NCBI RefSeq assembly: GCF_003966955.1 | Contig: NZ_AP019367.1 | Coordinates: 1,732,692-1,796,691, forward strand | DNA: 64,000 nucleotides | Source of the DNA: Parolsenella catena | GTDB lineage: Bacteria > Actinomycetota > Coriobacteriia > Coriobacteriales > Atopobiaceae | Direction of reading: 5' to 3' | Part shown: piece after piece, positions 35,487-44,857 of the stretch | Numbering within the stretch: the stretch's first letter is position 1 | Layout: each line of letters starts with the position of its first letter | Notes under the pieces: generated by a model | The model's input: only the letters and a program-made list of their open reading frames with translations | Told to the model about the DNA's origin: nothing | Database searches by the model: none | Translations under genes and position numbers: made by a program

Positions 35487-36206
35487 CTAGTTCTCTTCCT
35501 TCTCGGCAGGCTCGGGGGCGTCGAAGCGATAGCCAACGCCGTGCACCGTGTAGAGCCACGTGGGGTTGCGCGGGTCGTCGCCGAGCTTGGCGCGCAGGTT
35601 CTTGACGTGGGAGTCGATCGTGCGCTCGTAGCCCTCGAAATCGTAGCCGAGAACCTTCTCCACGAGCTCCATGCGGCTATAGACTTGGCCAGGATAGCGG
35701 GCAAGCGTCACGAGCAGCTTGAACTCGGAGGCCGTGAGGTCAACCTCCTTGCCGCGGACCGTGACCTTGTGCGCGGAGATGTTGATGACGAGGTCTCCGT
35801 AGTCGAGCACCTCGAGCGTGGGCTCGCTCTCCGTGCGCGCGCGGCGCAGCAGGGCGCGGACGCGGGCAACGAGCTCGCGCGGCGAGAAGGGCTTCACGAG
35901 GTAGTCGTCGGCACCAAGCTCCAGGCCGATGATGCGGTCCTCGACCTGGTCCTTTGCCGTGACCATGATGATGGGCACGTCGGACTGGTCGCGGATGGCG
36001 CGGCAGACGCGCTCACCGGAGAGCTTGGGGAGCATGAGGTCGAGCACGACAAGGTCAAAGCCATGCTTCTCGAACTCGTCGACGGCGGCCTGGCCGTCAC
36101 CGACGGCACGGACCCAATAGCCCTCGCGCTCGAAGTACGCGGCGACGGCCTCGCGAATGGCCTTCTCGTCCTCGACCAGCAGAATCTTCTTAGTGTCCGA
36201 AGCCAT
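35487..36206 (-). CDS. OmpR/PhoB-type response regulator
   Basis: The 239-residue protein has a receiver domain with phosphoacceptor Asp56 (LVVLDLMLP), acidic pair EDE (12-14), conserved Thr in VTAKD and Lys in VKPFSP, followed by a winged-helix DNA-binding domain with LTASEFKLL, VYSRMELVEKV, RTIDSHVKNLRAKL and VHGVGYRF. GAGG precedes the ATG. It is the partner of the downstream sensor kinase. Confidence 0.95.
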   Translation of the reverse strand: MASDTKKILLVEDEKAIREAVAAYFEREGYWVRAVGDGQAAVDEFEKHGFDLVVLDLMLPKLSGERVCRAIRDQSDVPIIMVTAKDQVEDRIIGLELGADDYLVKPFSPRELVARVRALLRRARTESEPTLEVLDYGDLVINISAHKVTVRGKEVDLTASEFKLLVTLARYPGQVYSRMELVEKVLGYDFEGYERTIDSHVKNLRAKLGDDPRNPTWLYTVHGVGYRFDAPEPAEKEEN

Positions 36207-36321
36207 GACGGCCTCCCTATCAGCTATAGGCCAAGCGCGGACGCTCGGCATTCCTACTCGCAAGTTTACCCCAACGGGCCATTCAGCTAACCACAAGGCT
36301 TGCGGGCGGCGGCTCCAAGCC

Positions 36322-37554
36322 TTAGAGCGACCAGGCGCGCACCTGCACCGAGCTGGGATAGCCCGACTGCTCGTCCTTCACCGTGGCAAACGTAACGAAC
36401 GTCGAGGTCGTGCCCACGCTTGCCGGGTAGTCGCCAAAGTCGAGCGTTCGGTTGGGCGCGGACAGCGTTGCGTATGTCTGCGCGTTCGTGTCGACGATGA
36501 CGTGCGAGGCGCGCGTCTTGACGAGGTAGACGCCACCCTTGCCCGCAACGACCGCGGCCGGCTCTCTTGGAAGAACGATGAAAGACCCGTCTCCCGAGCC
36601 GATATAGGTGCCCATGTTCCCAAGCAGGCCGCCCGTGCCGTAGTTCGCCTCGATGGAGAAGACAAACTTTCCGTTCATGTAGGTGGCGTACATGGGTGCC
36701 ACGCTCGCAGGCAAAACAAGCTGGTCAACCTGGGTGGAGAGGTCCGAGTCAAGCGAGTAGGCCGTGATGCCAAAGTAGCGGCCCTCGCTCACGCGCACGC
36801 GCGGGGCGAGCGTGACGTTGCCGTCGGACACCGTGGGCGCGCAGGCAAAGCGGCCCTGTGAGCGCACGACCTCGTCGGCCGAGTCGGCGCCGGCCTTCCA
36901 CAGATAGCATGAGGAGCTCTCCGTTGACTTGGAGCCAGACGTCGAGGGCATGACGAGCCAGATGACGTTCGTAGCCGTGCAGCAGGTCAGCGGCGGGTCA
37001 TAGTCCGCGTCGCCCTTCCACAGCGTCGTGACCGTCCCGAGGGCGCCATCCGAGAAGGGGGCCGCAAACAGTCGCCACTCGTGGCTCACGATGTCGAGCT
37101 CCGTCCAGGCAAACACGGAGTCCGAGCACTGGGCGTCATAGATGACGAAGTTGCCGCCCGTCCTCGGCACGTCGACAAGCAGCGCGTTCGTTCCAGACGA
37201 GACCGAGAAGGCGCCCGCGCTCGTCATGGCGGACGGGGTCTCGCTCGGCACGACATAGGGCTTCCAAGCGCCCTCGGACGGGCGCAGCACACAGCCGAGC
37301 GGCAGGCTCCAGGAGCCAGCCTCCGCAAGCGTCGCCGTTCCGCGGCCGTCTGCCGCCTGCTCGTACGATCCCTGGATGTCGCCAGAGCCCACGACGTAGG
37401 TGGCAGTCCCCGAGTCCACGACGACGGGGTCGGCGGTTGTCTCGGCAGGCTTGCCGCACGAGGACAGCACCGATATGGCGGCGGCCCCGGCGGCCGTCGC
37501 CGCCGTTCCGCGCAAAAACGAGCGCCTCGATATGTTGCTTGGCAGGATGGACAT
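36322..37554 (-). CDS. Tat-exported lipoprotein of unknown function
   Basis: The 410-residue protein opens with a twin-arginine signal (SRRSFLRG, Arg10-Arg11) that ends in a lipobox LSSC (Cys33), so it should be exported folded and lipid-anchored. The mature part is rich in short beta strands with repeating W/G/D patterns, suggestive of a beta-propeller, but no family is recognised. The ATG lies 10 bases after the TSCPD gene stop with only a weak ribosome site, so coupled translation is likely. Confidence 0.75.
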   Translation of the reverse strand: MSILPSNISRRSFLRGTAATAAGAAAISVLSSCGKPAETTADPVVVDSGTATYVVGSGDIQGSYEQAADGRGTATLAEAGSWSLPLGCVLRPSEGAWKPYVVPSETPSAMTSAGAFSVSSGTNALLVDVPRTGGNFVIYDAQCSDSVFAWTELDIVSHEWRLFAAPFSDGALGTVTTLWKGDADYDPPLTCCTATNVIWLVMPSTSGSKSTESSSCYLWKAGADSADEVVRSQGRFACAPTVSDGNVTLAPRVRVSEGRYFGITAYSLDSDLSTQVDQLVLPASVAPMYATYMNGKFVFSIEANYGTGGLLGNMGTYIGSGDGSFIVLPREPAAVVAGKGGVYLVKTRASHVIVDTNAQTYATLSAPNRTLDFGDYPASVGTTSTFVTFATVKDEQSGYPSSVQVRAWSL

Positions 37555-37564
37555 GGGAGATGCG

Positions 37565-37831
37565 CTACGCCTGGGCGGCTTCTCGGGCCTCGGCGAGGCC
37601 GCGGGCGAGCTGGTCTGCGCAGGAGGTCTGGCGCGGGCCGCACGTGTTGCCGGCGAGGATGCCAGAGATCTCATCGACGGAGTGACCGGCCACGAGCTTG
37701 GAGATGGCCTTGAGGTTGCCGTTGCAGCCACCCTCGAACGAGACCTGCTCGATGGTGTTGCCGTCATCGGACAGGCCGATGTGAATCATCCGGGAGCAGA
37801 CGCCACGCGGACGGAAGTCAAAGTTGAACAT
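37565..37831 (-). CDS. TSCPD-domain protein (TIGR03905-like)
   Basis: The 88-residue protein matches the small TSCPD family related to the C-terminal domain of B12-dependent ribonucleotide reductase: RGVCSRMI, EQVSFEGGCNGNLKAIS, and GNTCGPRQTSCADQLA. Four cysteines in this spacing suggest a metal site. AAGGAGG precedes the ATG. Function of stand-alone members is unknown. It is followed closely by the Tat lipoprotein gene. Confidence 0.88.
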   Translation of the reverse strand: MFNFDFRPRGVCSRMIHIGLSDDGNTIEQVSFEGGCNGNLKAISKLVAGHSVDEISGILAGNTCGPRQTSCADQLARGLAEAREAAQA

Positions 37832-37911
37832 GCTTTCTCCTCCTTGAAACAAGCCGTGCCGAGAAGTATCCCCCGCTTCCCGGCACGGCCATACTCGACC
37901 TGTTGGCGCGC

Positions 37912-39258
<1,347 letters not shown>

Positions 39259-39397
39259 GCGGCTCCTCCTGTGATGTCGCGGCTGGCCGGCGTGTCAACA
39301 TGCATAACGCTCCGATTTTAGCGCGTGTGCGCCTGGTGGCGCTTGGGGACGGGGTCGATCCGTCACCGTAGGGCCCTGGCCCCAGCGGCACCGGGCG

Positions 39398-41023
39398 CTA
39401 CCCGCACATGCCGCAGGAGGAGCACCCGGAGTGAAGCTCACGTGCCATGCTCATACCCGAGGCTGTGACGGCGAGACCGCCCTCGCCCGTCTCGCGCAGA
39501 GACGGGGGCATGGCGGAGCCAACGCACCGCATGGCCTCGACGGCGTCATCGAAGCTGATCTTTGCCGGGATGCCGGCAAGGGCCATCTCGGCACAGGTGA
39601 CGGCAACCATCGCACCCGTGGCGTTGCGGTTCACGCAGGGAACCTCGACGAGGCCGGCAACCGGGTCGCACACGAGACCAAGCAGTGCCTGGATCGCCAT
39701 GGAGGCGGCGTCAGAGGACGCCTGGGCGCTCCCGCCGAGAAGCTCGACCATCGCCGCGGCGGCCATCGCGGCCGCGGAGCCTGTCTCGGCCTGGCATCCT
39801 CCCTCGGCACCGGCCAGCGTGGCATTCCTCTGTATGAGCATGCCAATGCCGCCGGCGGTAACGAGCCCGCGCACGCAGGCATCCCGCGAGCAGCCAAGCT
39901 CGTCGCGAAGCGTGAGGATGACGGCCGGGATGATGCCACATGAACCGGCCGTGGGGGCGGCCACGATGCGACCCATGGAGGCGTTGAGCTCCGAGACAGC
40001 AAGCGCGCGATATGCCACGTTGCCAACGAGGCCACCAGTTGCGCACCCACCCTCGCGGACGGCATCGCGCATCCGCCGCGCGTCCCCGCCCGTGAAGCCG
40101 CTCGTGGAACGCAGGCCCTCGGCGCATCCCCGCTCAACGGCCTCAGACATCACCTCGAGTCGCTCACCCATCTGCTCGAGAATGGCCTGAGCCGAGTCAT
40201 CACCAACCTCGGCCTGCTGGGCGAGAATCACCGAAGACAGCGGCCTGGCGCTTCTCTCGGCCTCATCCACGAACGAGGAGAGAGCCGCGGCGGAGACATG
40301 AGCGTCGATGCCGCTCAGATCAGGAACCTCGACGGGAGCGCACCCCTTGTCCCTCTCATCCCCAACGGGAGCAAGCGACGTGCAAGAGACAACGTCCCTC
40401 AGGCGGCGAATGCGCTTCTCGGCACGTTCGTCAACGTCCCCCTCGACTTCGATGGTCATGACGGCAACCCCTCCGCGGGCCTCGCGCGAGAGGCTGAAGT
40501 CGCAGATGTTGGCACCGCAGTCAGCCAGAACGTCGGTCACGGCAGCGATGAGGCCGGGAGCGTCGCGATGCTTCACCACAAAGGCGCGCCGTGTCCCGCT
40601 GATCCTAACGGCCATGCCGTCTATGGAGGTGACGAGCACCTGCCCGCCGCCGACGGAGCAACCGCGCACATCGACCTCGGCATTGTCCCGGCCGCGAAGC
40701 CTCATGCGCACCGAATTCGGATGCCCAGCATCCTCCGAGCTCGTCTCGAAGATGATGGGCATGCCCTGCTCGCGCGCAAGCTCCAAGGAGTCGCGCAGGC
40801 GTGGGTCGTCCGGCCTCATGCCAAGGATTCCGGCAGCGATGGCCCTGTCGGTGCCATGCCCGCGATAGGTCTTTGCGAATGACCCATAGAGCGTGATCGA
40901 CGCCTCCCGAGGCTCCGAGCCAAGAAGGGCACGCGCAATGCTGCCCAGCCGCGCGGCACCGGCCGTGTGCGAGCTCGAGGGCCCAACCATGACCGGGCCG
41001 ATGATGTCGAGAATTCCGACCAT
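39398..41023 (-). CDS. sdaA: Single-chain L-serine dehydratase (beta-ACT-alpha)
   Basis: The enzyme deaminates serine to pyruvate with an iron-sulfur cluster. In 541 residues it has the beta domain (MVGPSSSHTAGA, VGGGQV), an ACT-like segment at about 145-220 (RDAPGLIAAVTDVLADCGANI in parts), and the alpha domain with EGGCQAETGSAAAMAAAA and CDPVAGLVEVPCVNRNA. Many Gram-positive bacteria split beta and alpha into two genes. The C-terminal tail HSGCSSCGMCG has three extra cysteines. GAGAGGGG lies ahead of the ATG. tRNA-Lys lies just upstream. Confidence 0.93.
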   Translation of the reverse strand: MVGILDIIGPVMVGPSSSHTAGAARLGSIARALLGSEPREASITLYGSFAKTYRGHGTDRAIAAGILGMRPDDPRLRDSLELAREQGMPIIFETSSEDAGHPNSVRMRLRGRDNAEVDVRGCSVGGGQVLVTSIDGMAVRISGTRRAFVVKHRDAPGLIAAVTDVLADCGANICDFSLSREARGGVAVMTIEVEGDVDERAEKRIRRLRDVVSCTSLAPVGDERDKGCAPVEVPDLSGIDAHVSAAALSSFVDEAERSARPLSSVILAQQAEVGDDSAQAILEQMGERLEVMSEAVERGCAEGLRSTSGFTGGDARRMRDAVREGGCATGGLVGNVAYRALAVSELNASMGRIVAAPTAGSCGIIPAVILTLRDELGCSRDACVRGLVTAGGIGMLIQRNATLAGAEGGCQAETGSAAAMAAAAMVELLGGSAQASSDAASMAIQALLGLVCDPVAGLVEVPCVNRNATGAMVAVTCAEMALAGIPAKISFDDAVEAMRCVGSAMPPSLRETGEGGLAVTASGMSMARELHSGCSSCGMCG

Positions 41024-41044
41024 TGCCTGCCCCTCTCAGACGAG

Positions 41045-41074
41045 AAAGGCGGCCACCCATGCGGATGGCCGCCT
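41045..41074 (-). terminator. Terminator of tRNA-Lys
   Basis: A 9-pair stem AGGCGGCCA/TGGCCGCCT is followed on the minus strand by TTCTCG; it lies between the tRNA and sdaA. Confidence 0.65.
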
Positions 41075-41083
41075 CGAGTGCGG

Positions 41084-41159
41084 TGGTGCGCCGTCAGGGT
41101 CTCGAACCCTGGACCTTGGGATTAAAAGTCCCCTGCTCTGCCAACTGAGCTAACGGCGC
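41084..41159 (-). tRNA. tRNA-Lys (TTT)
   Basis: A 76-base gene with encoded CCA, acceptor GCGCCGT/ACGGCGC, and anticodon loop CTTTTAA giving TTT. The outermost anticodon-stem pair is a G-A mismatch. Confidence 0.96.
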
Positions 41160-41231
41160 GATGTTACTGGCGCCACGCGTGCGCACCCGCTCAATTCTAG
41201 CGGATGATTGCCGCCCGCGAGCGGCGCGCGG

Positions 41232-42512
41232 CTATTCCCAGCTCCACTGGCCATGGACGAAGACGGGCACCTCCGTGCCGTCGGCCATGATGCCCGTGAC
41301 GTCCAGGTCATCGGCACCGATCATGAAGTCGACGTGCTGGGCGCTCTCGTTGACGCCATGCGCAAGCAACGTCTCCTTGTCCATGTCGAGGCCGCCCTCG
41401 TAGCACTCGGGGAACCCCATGCCCAGCGCCAGGTGGCAGCTTGCGTTCTCGTCATAGAGCGTGTTGTAGAACAACAGGCCGCTCTGGCGAATGGGTGTGT
41501 TCTTCGAGATGAGCGCGCACTCGCCGAGGTGGCGAGCGCCCTCGTCGGTCTCAAGGATGTTGCGCAGGACGTCCAGACCACGCTCCGCACCGTAGTCAAC
41601 GACCTCGCCGTTCTCAAAGCGCAGCCAGAAGTCGCGAATCACCGAGCCGTTATGGACGAGGGGCAGTGCCGAGTGGACTACTCCCTCCACGCGATTGCGG
41701 TCAGGCGAGGTGAAGACCTCCTCGGTGGGCATGTTGGGAAAGTAGGTGACGCCCGCCTTCGTCGTGGACGAGCCACCCTCCCAAAGGTGGCGCGGCGTCA
41801 TTCCCACCACGAGGTTGGTGCCATTGGAGGACGTGTAGCGCAGCGCGTCAAAGTGGCTGTCGTTCAGCTTGCGCTTGTTCTTCTTGAGGGTTGCGTTGTG
41901 CGTCTCCCACTCGCTCTCCGGGTCATCGCCGGTCACGCGGGCCGTGTCGAGAATGGCAACCCAGAGGCGGTAGATTGCCTCGGCGTCCGAGTAGTCCGGG
42001 AAGACCTTGCGGGCCCAGGCAAGGACGGGCGCGCCGGCGATGCACCAGGCATTCACGCCAAAGTCCAGGCCACGGCGATAGTCCGCACACTGACGATGCG
42101 AGGCAACGGCGCGGGCCGCCGGCTTTGCCGGATCGATGCCGAGAAGGGCGTCGGGGTCCTCGCCGTCGATCCACAGGAAGGCGGCGCCCACGCGCGCGAG
42201 CGAGTTCATCTGCTCGGCCTTCCAAGCAGGCAGCTCCTGGAATCGCTCGACGGGGCAGTTGTCATACTCGAGGCGGCTGATCTCGTCATCGCCCCAGATG
42301 AGCGTCACGTGACCGGCGCCCGCCTTGTACGCCTCCTCCACGACGATCCTCACGAACGGGGCCGACTCGACAGGAGCCGTCACCACGAGCTCCTGTCCCG
42401 ACTGAATGGCGACGCCGCGCCGCACGAGCAGCTCGGCATACTGGCGAAGTCTGGGGGTAAGGCGGCTCATGGCAAGTTCGCACTCGGAGTCGCTCATGGG
42501 AATGTGACTCAT
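41232..42512 (-). CDS. M29-family aminopeptidase
   Basis: The 426-residue enzyme resembles AmpS/PepS metallo-aminopeptidases: an N-terminal region with VVTAPVESAPFVRIVVEEAY, the core NATLKKNKRKLN, NMPTEEVFTSP with its metal Glu, EGVVHSALPL, GECALISKNTPI, LFYNTLYDENASCHLALG and the end VDFMIGADDLDVTG. It would release N-terminal residues from peptides in the cytosol. AAGGAAA precedes the first of three nearby ATGs, which is used here. Confidence 0.92.
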   Translation of the reverse strand: MSHIPMSDSECELAMSRLTPRLRQYAELLVRRGVAIQSGQELVVTAPVESAPFVRIVVEEAYKAGAGHVTLIWGDDEISRLEYDNCPVERFQELPAWKAEQMNSLARVGAAFLWIDGEDPDALLGIDPAKPAARAVASHRQCADYRRGLDFGVNAWCIAGAPVLAWARKVFPDYSDAEAIYRLWVAILDTARVTGDDPESEWETHNATLKKNKRKLNDSHFDALRYTSSNGTNLVVGMTPRHLWEGGSSTTKAGVTYFPNMPTEEVFTSPDRNRVEGVVHSALPLVHNGSVIRDFWLRFENGEVVDYGAERGLDVLRNILETDEGARHLGECALISKNTPIRQSGLLFYNTLYDENASCHLALGMGFPECYEGGLDMDKETLLAHGVNESAQHVDFMIGADDLDVTGIMADGTEVPVFVHGQWSWE

Positions 42513-42675
42513 GGGATTTCCTTCCCTGAACGGGAGACAAGCTCCCGGGTTTGATGGTCTCGCGCCGCATCACGGCATGGGCTTGTTACCCACCAGAGGG
42601 CCTTGGTAGTCGCGCGAACCGTTCGCCGATAGAAGCCATGGCTGCACACGGAGCCGGGCTGATGGTCACAGCGAG

Positions 42676-42703
42676 GCCCCGGCACCATTCGATGCCGGGG
42701 CCC
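42676..42703. terminator. GC-rich hairpin after tRNA-Gly
   Basis: A 10-pair stem GGCCCCGGCA/TGCCGGGGCC with an 8-base loop lies just past the tRNA-Gly 3' end. On the minus strand no U-tract follows; on the plus strand CTTATCTT follows, so the direction is uncertain. Confidence 0.5.
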
Positions 42704-42712
42704 TTATCTTCT

Positions 42713-42786
42713 GGAGCGGGCAACGGGACTCGAACCCGCGAATGACGGCTTGGGAAGCCGTTGCCTTACCACTTGGCGATGCCCGC
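42713..42786 (-). tRNA. tRNA-Gly (CCC)
   Basis: A 74-base gene with encoded CCA, acceptor GCGGGCA/TGCCCGC, and anticodon loop TTCCCAA giving CCC. Confidence 0.96.
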
Positions 42787-43086
42787 GTATGCGCTCTGAG
42801 TCCAGTTTTGACCCGCAAGCGTGAAGAATAGTGTAACGAGCCGCCCCTATTTGAGCAAGCGAAGGGGCAAATCGAACGAACGCGCGCCCTGGTTACGAGA
42901 AAAACCAGGCGCCGCGGAGCCGTTGGGGGAGACGGACGAGGCGCTCACCGACACGCCTTGGCCATCGCTTGGATATGACGACGCGCTGACCTCGCGTGTC
43001 AGGTTTGCGTTTGGCGCCGGCATGATTTGCGTTGGGCCCGCCCCGTAACCTGCTTATCCACGCAGGAATCGTAGACGGGAGCCCTC
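42787..43086. other. 300-base spacer upstream of the sortase operon
   Basis: Apart from a weak GCCCCT/AGGGGC stem near 42843-42870, I see no gene, repeat or convincing promoter. It must hold both the tRNA-Gly promoter and the promoter of the plus-strand surface operon. Confidence 0.4.
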
Positions 43087-43293
43087 ATGAGCAAAGACGT
43101 CAGGAGCATCAGGCGGCCCACAGTCGAGGCAGGTACACGCGGGGATCACAAGAGCCGGGAGGAGGGCGGCGCGAGGGCATGCCCGTTTGGGCCGGCTGCA
43201 CCCACATGCGACCAGCGGGGCTGGCGCGCTCGTCCCGAGGCCTGGGCCATGGCCATGCCACTCGTTGACTCGGTGAGATTGGCCATCCGATGA
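43087..43293 (+). CDS. Small basic leader ORF coupled to the surface operon
   Basis: This 68-residue reading frame begins at an ATG with GGGAG 6 bases ahead and its TGA overlaps the ATG of the next gene (ATGA), the same coupling used further down the operon. The product is basic with two cysteines (ACPFGP, TCDQ) and no membrane segment or recognised domain. It may be a true small protein or merely a leader that couples translation. Support is position and ribosome site only. Confidence 0.4.
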   Translation: MSKDVRSIRRPTVEAGTRGDHKSREEGGARACPFGPAAPTCDQRGWRARPEAWAMAMPLVDSVRLAIR

Positions 43294-43868
43294 GAGCCGG
43301 CCAATCGAGGATTCCCGAGCGCAGGCGCCCGTTTTTCAAGCGCGCAAGCGCTCCCAAGGCAGGTCACGCAAGAAAGGTCATCCTTTGCGCTGCCCTTATC
43401 GCGGTTCTCGCCGGCGGCGGGGTACTTGCCGCAAGTCTGCTTGGCAACCGGGGGTTCGCCGGCGCCATTCTCGGCCGGGCCCAGGAGGGAAAGACGCGCG
43501 AGCAGATCCAGGCGGAGCTCAATCAGGAGGTCGAGGACAACATGATGACCGTGAGCGTGCTGCCCTCCCCTCGCCTCTCAAGCTCGGGGATGCTGACGGT
43601 TGGCTTCGAGAACGACCGAAGCAACAAGTTCAACCAGCGGTTCACGCTCACGCAGGGCGATGAGGTCATCTACGAAAGCCAGGCCATAGAGCCAGGCGAA
43701 AGGATTGACGCCGTGCGCGTTGACGGCGCGCGCGAGGGAGAGGCAGTCATCGAGGTCCAGGCGGTCGAGCCTGATGGAGAGAGCGACCACGGCTCGCCCA
43801 CCGCGGTCCAGGTGAGCGTCGTGAGCGAGGCCGAGACATCGGGGGCCGCCGAGACGTCCGGAACGTAG
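43290..43868 (+). CDS. Single-pass membrane protein with outside beta domain
   Basis: The 192-residue protein has a basic N-terminus, one membrane helix (about 29-51), a short coil (QEGKTREQIQAELNQEVED) and an outside domain (about 90-175) with MLTVGFENDRSNKFNQRFTL (in parts), EVIYESQAIEPGERI and AVIEVQAVEPDGES. That pattern looks like a small immunoglobulin-like or minor-pilin-like beta sandwich. The tail is Glu/Ser/Thr-rich. Its own ribosome site is weak, consistent with coupling to the small frame upstream. No sorting motif is present. Confidence 0.75.
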   Translation: MRAGQSRIPERRRPFFKRASAPKAGHARKVILCAALIAVLAGGGVLAASLLGNRGFAGAILGRAQEGKTREQIQAELNQEVEDNMMTVSVLPSPRLSSSGMLTVGFENDRSNKFNQRFTLTQGDEVIYESQAIEPGERIDAVRVDGAREGEAVIEVQAVEPDGESDHGSPTAVQVSVVSEAETSGAAETSGT

Positions 43869-43937
43869 CCGGCGCCCGTTTGCATTCATGCAACCGCACG
43901 GCTCGCGACGGGCCGTGCCCAAAGAAGGGAGAATCCT

Positions 43938-44603
43938 ATGCTCAGAACGACCAGGTCCCAGTTTTCCGACAGAATCGCCCATACCACAGGCCGTCGCTGC
44001 GTGGGGCGAGCGGGCGCGCTGCTTGCCGGGCTGTCGCTCGCACTCGGTCTTGTCGCAGCCCCTGCCGCGGCGCTCGCCGAGGAAGGCGGGCGCGTGGGCG
44101 AGAATACGACGCTCGTGACCGTGGTCGCAAGCGATGCCAACCTCAGGTTCAGGGTCCCGACCGTCATTCCGTTCGTGGCGGCGAGCGACGGGACCCTCAC
44201 CGGTCCCAGCCCGGAGGCCACAAAGATCGAGAACCTCTCCGCCTTTGGCCTCAAGGTGACCAACGTCAAGGTCAGCAGCGAGAACGGTTGGAGCCACTCA
44301 TCCGACGTCAACGGAGCCGACAACTCCATCGACTGGCTGCTTGGTCCCAAGGGCTCCATGCTCCGAGCCTCCGCCGCCGCAGCCGAAACCGGCACGGCCA
44401 TTACCGACCCCCTCTGGAACATGACCTACTACAGCGATGACAGCAGCACAGACGACATCCTTCTTGAGACGGCGGGCAACGTTGGGAGGGTCACGCAGGA
44501 CATCAGCTCGCCTGTTCACATCGGAACCGTCACCTTCACGGTTGCCCCCGGCGCGCATGCGGCGGTCCAGAACGGAGCCCCGGCAGACGGTGGTCTCTCA
44601 TGA
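43938..44603 (+). CDS. Secreted protein with VP-beta domain
   Basis: The 221-residue protein has a long Sec signal peptide (cleavage near ALA-EEG, residue about 48) and no membrane anchor of its own. Its body starts RFRVPTVIPF, then DGTLTGPS, IENLSAFGLKVTNV and a beta-rich end HIGTVTFTVAPG. The first part matches the C-terminal part of the InlB-repeat protein two genes down. GAAGGGAG precedes the ATG, and its stop overlaps the next start by 4 bases. A structural or ligand-binding surface subunit is inferred. Confidence 0.78.
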   Translation: MLRTTRSQFSDRIAHTTGRRCVGRAGALLAGLSLALGLVAAPAAALAEEGGRVGENTTLVTVVASDANLRFRVPTVIPFVAASDGTLTGPSPEATKIENLSAFGLKVTNVKVSSENGWSHSSDVNGADNSIDWLLGPKGSMLRASAAAAETGTAITDPLWNMTYYSDDSSTDDILLETAGNVGRVTQDISSPVHIGTVTFTVAPGAHAAVQNGAPADGGLS

Positions 44604-44857
44604 GCACCAGGCTTGCGGTCAGCCGGGTCGCCATCCTGAGCGCACTCGGCACGGGGCTGGCACCCTGTCGGGCCGTAGCCTCTGATGGGAGCACGGAGGT
44701 AACCATTCGTAGGCTGGAGCAAGATGCGCCAAACCTGGCCAGCGTGCTCGCGCAAACCGGTGTGGGAGACCAGGCCTGGTGGCTCATCGTCGGCGGTTGC
44801 GCCATCATCTGCCTCGCCGTTGTCGCCTTGATGCTTGCAAGGAGGAGATATGGCTAG
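44600..44857 (+). CDS. Tiny cell-wall-anchored protein with LAQTG sorting signal
   Basis: The 85-residue precursor has an N-terminal signal-like helix (1-27), only about 25 mature residues (DGSTEVTIRRLEQDAPNLAS), then LAQTG, a hydrophobic helix (WWLIVGGCAIICLAVVALML) and RRRYG. This is a complete sortase sorting signal with Ala replacing Pro in LPxTG. ATGA overlap with the previous gene and an 8-base overlap with the next imply balanced production. It could be an anchor onto which other operon products assemble, or a small pilus-base subunit; both are inference. Confidence 0.75.
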   Translation: MSTRLAVSRVAILSALGTGLAPCRAVASDGSTEVTIRRLEQDAPNLASVLAQTGVGDQAWWLIVGGCAIICLAVVALMLARRRYG

